Part shown: piece after piece, positions 15,237 through 23,998 of the stretch | How the letters are laid out: each line of letters starts with the position of its first letter | Position numbering within the stretch: position 1 is the stretch's first letter | NCBI GenBank assembly: GCA_050180235.1 | Contig: JBFXEJ010000003.1 | Span: forward strand, 1-64,000 | Direction: 5' to 3' | Length of the DNA: 64,000 nt | Source: JAABRU01 sp050180235 | GTDB lineage: Bacteria; Desulfobacterota; Desulfobacteria; Desulfobacterales; Desulfococcaceae | The notes under the pieces: model-generated | Databases searched by the model: none | Seen by the model: the letters and a program-made list of their open reading frames with translations, nothing else | What the model was told of the DNA's origin: nothing | Program-made: the position numbers and the translations under genes

Positions 15237-18200
15237 TCAAATCCCTGAATCCCTGACCAGCCGCAGCCCGAAATTCTTCATCTGATAGATATACAGATCA
15301 TCCACTTTCAGGTAGCCTGATGCCCATATTGCGGGATTCGGCCCTTCTTCGATTTTGGTGATGACCGCATCCACTTCCACTTTTTTGTTTTTCTGAATAA
15401 TCTGCCCCCGGTAAATCCACCGGTGTGTATCATCCGTGACGGTTTCAAAGCAGTGCGTGTTTTTCAGATGTGGCCAGCGATCCAGCGCGGCAAATTTCAT
15501 CAGTTGGATAAAAGATTCCAGTCCCAGCGAGCCGGGGCAGACCGGGTCCTGCCAAAAATGCGCATGGAAAAACCATTCATCAACATCCACAGTTTTCACG
15601 CCCCGGAGGAATCCCAAACCATGCGGGCCCCCGTCCGGTATATAAATTTCAATTCTGTCAATCATGCGCAGGGCTTTGGCAGGCATGGCAGGGGAATCCG
15701 CATTTGTCAGATTTGGATCATGGGGAGAAAGCGGGGATTCATCAGCAAACAGAAAAGACCTGCCCCGTGACATTTCCTCTGCTGAGGGTTCATAGGACTT
15801 TTCCTTTGCGCCCTGGATGCCCACCTGATTGGCAAGTGCCTGTGCGGAGAAGAAACCGAAATAGGTGTCGCCTTTGTAAATCATTTCTGTGTTTTGCAGG
15901 ATTTCCATGTCAAAATTTTCAATGATCATGCCCCCGGCCTCAGATACCTTTGTCATGCGGGAGCGCATTGTCAGGGTTCCGGGTTCAGGCCGCAGATTGC
16001 GGTGCAGAACAGCATTTCCGCCCAGATTCCGGAATTTCATATCAATGTCACTTTTCAAAGCAGAACCTGCATAAGCAGCGAGCCAGCCGCAGGGCTGCAA
16101 TGCAATTTCCAGCAGAATGCAGAACGGCATCCGGGGATTGCGATCTGCGCGGAAATACCATTCATTCCCCTGCATTTCATATTCAGCCTCAATCCAGCCG
16201 CCGGGTTTCAGCACCCAGGGCTGGGGTTCCGCATAAGTGATTCTGTCCATGAAAAAATACGGAGGTCTGGGCAGACGCGCAATCTTTCTTTCCGCATCAA
16301 AAATTTTGTAGGGTTCTCCGAATGCTTCCGATGGGTTGCCTTCACAGAAAGCCAGCAACTGTTTTTTTGTATACAATTCCTTTTTCGAAGAAGAAACCGG
16401 AGTTTTTCTGCCTGTCCAGAAATCTTCCAGTTCTGCACGGGTGGCTCCGCTGAGTTTCAGGGACATATCCGTAAAACGCACAATTTTATGCCCGTCTCCG
16501 TACATCAGCGCGTCTGCAATCACATAAGGCTCAGGATTGTATCCTATTTCCTTAATCTCCACTTCATAAACCACATGCTTTGTTTCAGGCGTGACCGGCC
16601 CCCGGCATTTCAGCACAGCCTCGGTTTCCATGACCGGTTCATAACACAAATCCGGCCTGTCCAAAATCCATCCCATGCGCTGGAGAAAAACCCGCAGAGT
16701 ATGCGCACAGCACTCATACATCAAAGTTCCGGGCATAACCATGTCATCCACAAAATGGCAGGTGAGAAACCAGTCATTTGGATGAATATCTGCTTCGGCC
16801 TGAATCAGTCCCAGACCAAAACGTCCGCCATTTGGATCAAGATGCAAAACCCGGTCAATCAGACGCATTTTTCCACTTGGCAGACGCAGGGATTCAGGAA
16901 TTTGAATGCCTGCAAACAGAGAACCGAAACACGCGCCAGCATTGCCCTGCCGCAGTGCTTCAATGGCATCATCACTGTAAGATTCCACTGACATGGGAAG
17001 CAAATCACTGAAATTCTTTATTCCCGGTCTGCTCTGCCGTTCTTCCGGTGTGAGAATAATGCCCCCAGAGTTTTTGACCTCTTCCGGTGTGAAAAAGCCC
17101 GCACATCCGTCACGCATGGAAATCAGGGGCTGACCGTTGATACTGCCTTCAAACCGGAAAAAGAACATATACACTTCGCCCTGATGCACGAATTTGTCAA
17201 TTCGGATGTCATACTGAATAATTTCACCGGGACGGGGCAGTCCGCGATGAAAACGCACTTTCGCGTCCAGCAGACGGTAGGCTCTTTTGCCTTTTACTTT
17301 CAAATCAATGCCAAGATAAGAACAGAGAAACAGATCCGCCTGTCCCGCTTCCACAGAAATGCAGACCGGCGCGCGGTCACCGTCCAGATACCAGGCTCCG
17401 GGAAATACATCATGCTCGGTAATCACACGGCCTGAAGTCAGGGAAGCTTTTTCACCCTCCACTGCCATAATGCGATCCACCAGCATCAAAGGTTCATCCG
17501 GCAGACGTACACGAACCGGGTAATTGTCCACTTCAGCAAATTCCGGGCCAAGCACCTTTGCAATGGAACCAATGGCAAATTCCATGCACATTTCTCTGGG
17601 GAAGAGAGGGGCTGGGGGTTGGGGGCTGGGGACTGGGGACTGAGTCTCTTCCTTTTCCTGAGAACCGGTTGATTCCCTTTTTGAGAGAGGATAAAGAGAT
17701 GTGTCACCGGGTTCTGAGGACTGAGTGCCTTCCTTTCCTGAAAGAGGATAAGGAACAGATTCTTTTTCCTGAAAATCAGTATCCTGCAACGCAGGCGCAG
17801 AAGCAGACAATTCCCATCTTGCGATGGAATAAGGTTCTGTATCTTCCTTTTCCCGCGATCCGGTTTCCTGCAAATTCTCTTCCAAATGCTGATTTTCCGA
17901 AATCGGCCAGTCTTCTCCGGACACCATCATTTCTTCCAGCATTTGCGTTTGCATGGCAAATGCTTTGCCAAAATTCCGGCTCAGTTCATCGGAAAAATCC
18001 AGAAACTGCTGATGAATTTCAGCATTCTGGGCAATCAGTCTGTCATAATCAGCAATCACCTGATGATACATTTCCGGCATTGAATTGTGCAATTTATCAA
18101 TGGATAATGGAGAATTGCCAATGGACACGCGATCAGATTTTTCCGTATTCATCTGCTGATATATCTCAGAGTGATGTTGGATTTCACTTTGTTTAAGCCA

Positions 18201-21200
18201 ATCCACAGAGGATTCACTGTTCACTGGTAACTGTTCAATCACATCAGAGTGTTGGGTTTCACTTCGTTCAACCCAACCTACAGAGGATTCTGAATGTTGG
18301 GTTTCATTTTGCTGCATCCGGTCTGCAGACAAATCCCCAGCCCCTAATCCCTTTTCCCCAATCTCTGACACCTGACACCTGAAACCTGACACCTTCCCCA
18401 CAATCCTTGTGATTTTTTCTCCCCGTATTCCTTCCTGCCTGTCTGTTATGAGCAATGGATATGCCTCTTCCCCGTACAATCTGTCCAGATTCACATCCAC
18501 ACGTTCCGCAATCAAAGTTCCCAGAAATTTCAGCATGGTCAGATAATCATCTTCTCCCCGCATACACGCGGAAATGGCAGAATGGGGTTTTCCGTGCAGA
18601 ATCCGGTTTATCATGCGTTTGCAGGAAGAGTTCGGCCCCATTTCCAAAAAAATACGCACACCGTCTGCATATGCCTGTTCAATGGTGGCAGGAAAATCAA
18701 ATCCGTGCGTGGCCTGCCGGAGAATGGATTCTGCTGCGCTTTGTTCATTCAGATCAATGGCTTTTCCCCATCCGCAACTGTAATAACGGATTCCTTCATG
18801 CGAATGAGTCGGAAAAACATGCAGGGCTTTGTAGGCATCAGCAACGGGGAGAGCAGCATCACAGTGAACAGTCACCACGCCGTCAAGAAAAATGGCTTCA
18901 CATTTCAGTTCTTTAATGACTGCTTCCACATGCGCTTTCTGACCGCCGATCACGCATTCATCAGGCGTATTGATAATCAGCAGCCGGGCATAAGGCCAGT
19001 TTCCAATGATTTTCCGCACAGCAGGAGCGGCACGGTTGATCACAGCCGCGCACCATTGCACAGGCTGATCTTTGGGAATTTTCCATGCTTTGCGCAGCGC
19101 ATGGCATGGCCCGGCCAGTTCTGTGGTAAACAAATTGGTATTGCGCATTCTCCGGAGCATTTCATCGCGTTCCGGCCATGCTTCTGTGGCAAAATAGCCT
19201 GCGGATTCGCCCAGACTGTAACCAATCACAGCGCGGGGATTTATGCCAAAATTTCGCACAAGATTTGCCACCACACCGCCATGAACCACCTGACCGAAAA
19301 TCATAAAAAGCGGATCAGAAATGATTTTCCGGTATGCTTCCTGTTCCCATCCCTGTTCCCATGCAATCCGCCAGGGCATGTAACAGGACGGAACCATCTG
19401 GGTTTTCAGACGCAGGGTTTTGGCATCCATTTCCCGCAGAATTTCAGGCCAGCGCACTCCCAGCACCCGTCCCATGCCTGCATAATGATTGCCAGAACCC
19501 GGAAACACAAACGCAATTTCCCCTTGTGATCCTAAAGGTTCAGGAAAATAACTCACACCGCTGGGTCCAGTCATTTTCTTGGGAATTTCGGAAAGCACAG
19601 CCCTTTTTGCCTGTTCAATCCATGTTTCCAACTGCCAGTAATCTTTGGCTACCAGCGAAAGCGCACAGATTTTTTCCGCATGAAGCCCTTTTTTGCTTTC
19701 ATACCAAGCCCGTGCCGCGTTTTCCATCTGATCATAATTCTGCGCGTGGGTTTTCAGAACATCCAGTTCCCGAATCAGTTCTTCGGGGCTGTCTGCTTCC
19801 ACTGCAAAAAGTCCGGCAGCATGAGAACCCAATGGCCGTCTGCGTTCCTGCAGAATCTGCCTGGGTATCTGATTCGGTTCAGGATACTGTGCCTCTTCCA
19901 AAATCACATGCGCACAGTTGCCGTCCCAGTTCATGGATGCAACACAGGCACGGCGGGGGCCTTCTTTTCTGTCCCGAAGCCAGAACTGGGGAAAAGCAGG
20001 AATATGAAAGCTTTCCATTTCCCAAAGTTCTTCTTTGGGAGCAGTGTAATTCTTCAAAGGCGGAAGGATTTCCTGATACAGACAGAGCGCGGTTTTGACC
20101 ACAGAAGCCAGTCCTGAAGCCGCGCCTGTATCTCCAATGAGCGGTTTGATGGAACCAATCGCAGGCTGAGATTTCACATCCACAAAAATATCATGCAAAG
20201 CCTCAGTTTCAATTCTGTCCTCAGCGGGATCAGCACTGCCGTGTGTTTCAATATAGGAAATGGTTTCAGGACTTGTCTGCGCGTCCGTCATTGCCCGGTG
20301 CAGAGCGTTCAGATATGCGGATTTGTCAGGCAGATTATTGTCAATACCGCCAGCACACGCGCTGCCAAAGCCTTTGATGACAGAATAGATTCTGTCTCCG
20401 TCTGCCAGTGCCTTATCCAATGGTTTCAGCACCAAAGCCACTGCACCTTCGCCCGGAACGCTTCCGTCCGCGTTTCGATCAAAGGGACGCACAGTTTCAT
20501 TTTTGCCAAAGGCTTTGATGCCGGACATAGCCGCTATATTGCGCACATCTCCGCACAGATCAACTGCTCCGCACAGAAACAGATCACATTCTCCCTGCTG
20601 CAGAGAGCGCACTGCAATTTCCAATGCTTTGATGCCGGATGCGGCTTCGGCAGATACCGTATAACTGGGGCCGCCAAAGCGGAATTCCCGCGCCACACGG
20701 CTGGCAACAATGCCGCCCAGAGAACCCAGAACCCTTGAAGATGTAAGCGGCTGACCAATTTGATCCCGCATTTGCTCCAGTTTTTTTGCTGCCTCAGATT
20801 CAGAAAGACCGGTTTTGCGTTTTTCCATCTCATTGAACAGATTCCAGCGCAGATGAAAATCCGTGTCTTCCATATCAAATTCCATGCCAATGGTGACACC
20901 CATACGGGGACGGTATTCTTTCAGGGGCAGGCCAGCGTCTTTGAGAGCGGCGGCTGCCACTTTGAGCATCAGCAGTTGCTGGGTCAGAATGTCGGGAATT
21001 TCTTTGGGCGGAATGCTGAATTCTCCTGCATACAAAGATAATTCTTCCATGTATGCGCCCCATTTTCCCTGCCCGTCCAAAAATCCTTCTGCAATGCCAT
21101 CAGCCTCTCTCCATCGGAATTCAGGCCGTTTTCGGATAGCGGATTCTCCATTGAACACTGCTTCCTGAAACTCGCGCAGGTTTTTCAGATTGCCGATTTT

Positions 21201-22715
21201 GGCAGACATGCCGATGATGGCGACAGGACAGTGTTCAGTGTTCAATGGTGGGTTTCGCTCCGCTTCACCCACCCTACGCTGACTATTCCCTGACCCCTCT
21301 TCCCTGTATTCTTCAAACAGCAGATGCGCATTGATACCTCCGAATCCGAACGCGCTTACAGCAGCGCGTCTGGGGGTGTTTGCATTCCGGGTTTTCCATT
21401 CCTCTGCTTTGCTCTGCACATGGAAGGGGCTGCTGTGCAGAGGGCTGTTTTCATGGGGATGAGTGAAATTCAGGGAAGGCGGAAGAATCTGATGCTGCAG
21501 AGCCAGCAGGGTTTTGATCATGCCTGCCGCGCCTGCTCCGGTAAGCAGATGACCGACCATTGATTTGATGGAACCAATCGCACACTGCCCCGGATGCCAG
21601 GCTGATTCTCCCCACAGTGTATTGAGGCTGATGAGTTCTGTGCGATCTCCCACCGGAGTTCCTGCGCCGTGACATTCAATCAAATCCATATCATTGGGAG
21701 ATAAACTAGCCATCTCATAAGCCGCACGCATGGCCCGAACCTGTCCCTCAGTATCAGGCGCAAGCAGATTGCCCCGCATGTCATTGGAAAGACCCATGCC
21801 CCGGATTACGGCATAAATGGTATCCCCGTGAGAGAGCGCATCTTCCAGCCGTTTGAGTACCAGAATGCCTGCGCCTTCCCCGACCACCAGCCCGTCAGAA
21901 TTCCGGTCAAAGGGTGCGCAGATTCCCGAAGGGGAAAGCGCACGGAGCTGACTGAATCCCACCTGTGTGTAAAGGCATTCAGGACGGGAAACCCCGCCTG
22001 CCAGCATCGCATCTGCCCGTCCGGACTGCAGTTCATCACAGGCCAGTTTCACTGCGTACAGGGAAGATGCACACGCGGCATCCAAAGTAAAACTTCCCCC
22101 GCCCAGTCCCAATGCTCTCGCAAGTATGGCTCCCGGCAGACTTGTCACCCGTGCAGACAGGCACTGGTTCCGGCTCAACTGCTTTTTTGCAATATTTTCT
22201 TCTGATTCCCCAAACAGACGTTTGACCAGCGCAGTTCCAAGAATTTCCCGGCAGAGGAAAGAGGCTGAATCTGTGGGCAGTGCAATCGCGGCAAGGGCAA
22301 CACCGATTCGTTCTCTGTCCACCTTTTGCATGGCGCATTCTGCAAACGCGGCCCGTCCCGCATGAAGCACCATATGATACAGGGTATCCAGTTCCCGGAT
22401 CATGGCTGCATCCAGTTCAAACCCATTGGGATCAAAAGTAAACTCATCCCCCACCAGACAGGCTTTTTTGGAAAATGCCTTATCCGGCATGGGTTGGGGA
22501 TGAAACATGGCATCCGGGGGAACAATCCATCTGCCTTCCGGAACTTCGGAGACGGTCGGTGTTTTGGAGACAATATTCTGCCAGAATATATTCAGATCAG
22601 ATGCGCGGGGAAAAACTCCGCCCATCCCTACTACGGCCACAGGTCTTGTGTTTTTCATGGTTTGGGTATCCGCTGTCCTTTGCTTCGGAATCGGGGTATC
22701 AGAGTTCAGGGTCAT
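15237..22715 (-). CDS. Giant iterative lipid synthase, KS-CLF-AT-DH-DH (Pfa3/PfaC-like)
   Basis: 2492 residues. KS (~25-465): DAACASS with Cys215, His349, His389. Chain-length-factor-like KS (~495-930): the active Cys is Ala691 (SAEAASG) and the second His is lost (LIGDTG). AT (~1060-1430): VFPGSGNHYAGMG, GYSLGES with Ser1167. A ~270-residue low-complexity linker (~1440-1710) follows, then four FabA-type hotdogs: degenerate (~1728), active-type with His1987 (TCHFVDDMVMPG), degenerate (~2170) and active-type with His2386 (HAHFWQDPVCPG), i.e. two DH modules. This matches Pfa3/PfaC of polyunsaturated-fatty-acid or related secondary lipid synthases. No ACP (DSL motif), KR or ER is visible, and no partner gene is adjacent, so carrier and reductases must come from elsewhere. 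Start at 22715 or M20 at 22658. Translated genomic repeats occur in the linkers. Confidence 0.88.
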   Translation of the reverse strand: MTLNSDTPIPKQRTADTQTMKNTRPVAVVGMGGVFPRASDLNIFWQNIVSKTPTVSEVPEGRWIVPPDAMFHPQPMPDKAFSKKACLVGDEFTFDPNGFELDAAMIRELDTLYHMVLHAGRAAFAECAMQKVDRERIGVALAAIALPTDSASFLCREILGTALVKRLFGESEENIAKKQLSRNQCLSARVTSLPGAILARALGLGGGSFTLDAACASSLYAVKLACDELQSGRADAMLAGGVSRPECLYTQVGFSQLRALSPSGICAPFDRNSDGLVVGEGAGILVLKRLEDALSHGDTIYAVIRGMGLSNDMRGNLLAPDTEGQVRAMRAAYEMASLSPNDMDLIECHGAGTPVGDRTELISLNTLWGESAWHPGQCAIGSIKSMVGHLLTGAGAAGMIKTLLALQHQILPPSLNFTHPHENSPLHSSPFHVQSKAEEWKTRNANTPRRAAVSAFGFGGINAHLLFEEYREEGSGNSQRRVGEAERNPPLNTEHCPVAIIGMSAKIGNLKNLREFQEAVFNGESAIRKRPEFRWREADGIAEGFLDGQGKWGAYMEELSLYAGEFSIPPKEIPDILTQQLLMLKVAAAALKDAGLPLKEYRPRMGVTIGMEFDMEDTDFHLRWNLFNEMEKRKTGLSESEAAKKLEQMRDQIGQPLTSSRVLGSLGGIVASRVAREFRFGGPSYTVSAEAASGIKALEIAVRSLQQGECDLFLCGAVDLCGDVRNIAAMSGIKAFGKNETVRPFDRNADGSVPGEGAVALVLKPLDKALADGDRIYSVIKGFGSACAGGIDNNLPDKSAYLNALHRAMTDAQTSPETISYIETHGSADPAEDRIETEALHDIFVDVKSQPAIGSIKPLIGDTGAASGLASVVKTALCLYQEILPPLKNYTAPKEELWEMESFHIPAFPQFWLRDRKEGPRRACVASMNWDGNCAHVILEEAQYPEPNQIPRQILQERRRPLGSHAAGLFAVEADSPEELIRELDVLKTHAQNYDQMENAARAWYESKKGLHAEKICALSLVAKDYWQLETWIEQAKRAVLSEIPKKMTGPSGVSYFPEPLGSQGEIAFVFPGSGNHYAGMGRVLGVRWPEILREMDAKTLRLKTQMVPSCYMPWRIAWEQGWEQEAYRKIISDPLFMIFGQVVHGGVVANLVRNFGINPRAVIGYSLGESAGYFATEAWPERDEMLRRMRNTNLFTTELAGPCHALRKAWKIPKDQPVQWCAAVINRAAPAVRKIIGNWPYARLLIINTPDECVIGGQKAHVEAVIKELKCEAIFLDGVVTVHCDAALPVADAYKALHVFPTHSHEGIRYYSCGWGKAIDLNEQSAAESILRQATHGFDFPATIEQAYADGVRIFLEMGPNSSCKRMINRILHGKPHSAISACMRGEDDYLTMLKFLGTLIAERVDVNLDRLYGEEAYPLLITDRQEGIRGEKITRIVGKVSGFRCQVSEIGEKGLGAGDLSADRMQQNETQHSESSVGWVERSETQHSDVIEQLPVNSESSVDWLKQSEIQHHSEIYQQMNTEKSDRVSIGNSPLSIDKLHNSMPEMYHQVIADYDRLIAQNAEIHQQFLDFSDELSRNFGKAFAMQTQMLEEMMVSGEDWPISENQHLEENLQETGSREKEDTEPYSIARWELSASAPALQDTDFQEKESVPYPLSGKEGTQSSEPGDTSLYPLSKRESTGSQEKEETQSPVPSPQPPAPLFPREMCMEFAIGSIAKVLGPEFAEVDNYPVRVRLPDEPLMLVDRIMAVEGEKASLTSGRVITEHDVFPGAWYLDGDRAPVCISVEAGQADLFLCSYLGIDLKVKGKRAYRLLDAKVRFHRGLPRPGEIIQYDIRIDKFVHQGEVYMFFFRFEGSINGQPLISMRDGCAGFFTPEEVKNSGGIILTPEERQSRPGIKNFSDLLPMSVESYSDDAIEALRQGNAGACFGSLFAGIQIPESLRLPSGKMRLIDRVLHLDPNGGRFGLGLIQAEADIHPNDWFLTCHFVDDMVMPGTLMYECCAHTLRVFLQRMGWILDRPDLCYEPVMETEAVLKCRGPVTPETKHVVYEVEIKEIGYNPEPYVIADALMYGDGHKIVRFTDMSLKLSGATRAELEDFWTGRKTPVSSSKKELYTKKQLLAFCEGNPSEAFGEPYKIFDAERKIARLPRPPYFFMDRITYAEPQPWVLKPGGWIEAEYEMQGNEWYFRADRNPRMPFCILLEIALQPCGWLAAYAGSALKSDIDMKFRNLGGNAVLHRNLRPEPGTLTMRSRMTKVSEAGGMIIENFDMEILQNTEMIYKGDTYFGFFSAQALANQVGIQGAKEKSYEPSAEEMSRGRSFLFADESPLSPHDPNLTNADSPAMPAKALRMIDRIEIYIPDGGPHGLGFLRGVKTVDVDEWFFHAHFWQDPVCPGSLGLESFIQLMKFAALDRWPHLKNTHCFETVTDDTHRWIYRGQIIQKNKKVEVDAVITKIEEGPNPAIWASGYLKVDDLYIYQMKNFGLRLVRDSGI

Positions 22716-23361
22716 GACATCAGGATTATTTCATATTCCCTTTTTTCCATATCCGGAAAAATTTTATTTTATACCTGAGTCAGTCTGTTAAGGCAAGAGA
22801 CAAAATCCGTTAAATGTAATCTATATCATTTTTGGGAATTTATAAAATAAAAAAAATACATTCTTTTAATTTTATTACTTATTTTTTATTTTGTCATGTT
22901 ATCTGCATCTGTCAGTGTCATATTTCCGGCGTATATGGCGTTCATGAATAATACCAAATCGCCATTGAAAATATATTTATGAAAAACACCACTGCCCATC
23001 TCAGGAGGGGATTTGTCCCGAAAAATTGGAGAACTTAACAGCCCTGCTTTAAAAAAGGGTGGAAACAGACTTTTCAACCACGCTCCGAGACAGGTAAATA
23101 ATATTTTGAATTTTCGAACACCTAAAGCAAAAAATATGATATAATCCATTTTTTAAGCAAAAACATGTTTGAAACTCTGAAAAATCAGGTTTTCTTCCAA
23201 AATTTCAGGGTTGATACAGAGGGCTATGGTACATTTTGGAACGAGGATACTGACCTCAGTGCGTATGAACTTTGGATTTATGATATTTGAAGCTACGGAC
23301 AGAGGGGCGGGCAGACCATGATTTTCCGCCCTGCAAATTTTTATTAAACAAGGAGGACACT
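22716..23361. other. AT-rich intergenic region with a family III left end
   Basis: Divergent gap between the synthase gene and the YidB-like gene. TACCAAATCGCCATTGAAAA at 22952, preceded by TAA, is an intact family III left end, but I find no matching right end, so it is a truncated copy. Elsewhere I see only AT-rich sequence. An 87-codon frame (22886-23149, minus) is not convincing. Confidence 0.5.
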
Positions 23362-23781
23362 ATGGGATTGTTTGATTCAATCGCAGAACAGTTCGGTACT
23401 GCCCTGTCCGGTACGGACAGCAAAGGGCAGAGCGGTCTGATGGAAGTGATCACAGATTTGATCGGTAATTCAGAAAAGAATGGCATACAGGGGCTGATCA
23501 ATGCTTTCAGGGAAAAAGGTATGGGAGATTTTATTTCTTCCTGGATTGGCACAGGAGAGAATCTGCCCATATCCGGGGATCAGTTGCAGGCAATACTCGG
23601 AAATGAGTATGTGCAGGCTGCTGCCCAAAAAATGGGGCTTTCTTCTGAAGACATATCCGGCAGCCTGGCAGATCTGCTGCCGAAAGTGATCGATAAACTG
23701 ACACCTGACGGCAGTCTGCCAGAAGGCAGCCTCATAGAGCATGGACTGGACCTGCTGAAGAGCTTCGGCAGACAAATCTGA
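23362..23781 (+). CDS. YidB-like protein (DUF937 family)
   Basis: 139 residues. Opens MGLFDSIAEQFGTALSG; glycine-rich helical repeats follow (GLINAFREKGMGDFISSWIG, LPISGDQLQAILGNEYVQ), with LADLLPKVIDKLTPDGSLPE near the end: typical of YidB/DUF937. Function unknown for the family. Strong ribosome site AAGGAGGACACT before the ATG at 23362; longer frames to 23287 are not needed. Monocistronic by spacing. Confidence 0.88.
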   Translation: MGLFDSIAEQFGTALSGTDSKGQSGLMEVITDLIGNSEKNGIQGLINAFREKGMGDFISSWIGTGENLPISGDQLQAILGNEYVQAAAQKMGLSSEDISGSLADLLPKVIDKLTPDGSLPEGSLIEHGLDLLKSFGRQI

Positions 23782-23998
23782 TCACTATTTCCCAGGCTGG
23801 TGCGACTTTGTCGCGCCAGTGAAAGATATGATGAAAAAAATGAAAAGGGAAAGGGACAGAAATATGGCGGAAAGAATGGAAAAAAATATCCTCAGTCTGA
23901 TCAGGAGTCAGCATCTGACAAATTTTTCAAAAAACCGGCAAACCGGGAAAAAATAACCGGTAAACAAACCTTTTCCCTATGCGGAAAAAGAGCAAACC

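Noticed and set aside
22886..23149. 87-codon minus-strand frame in the gap before the YidB-like gene
   Set aside because: No ribosome site or family features; it spans the truncated family III end and AT-rich DNA.
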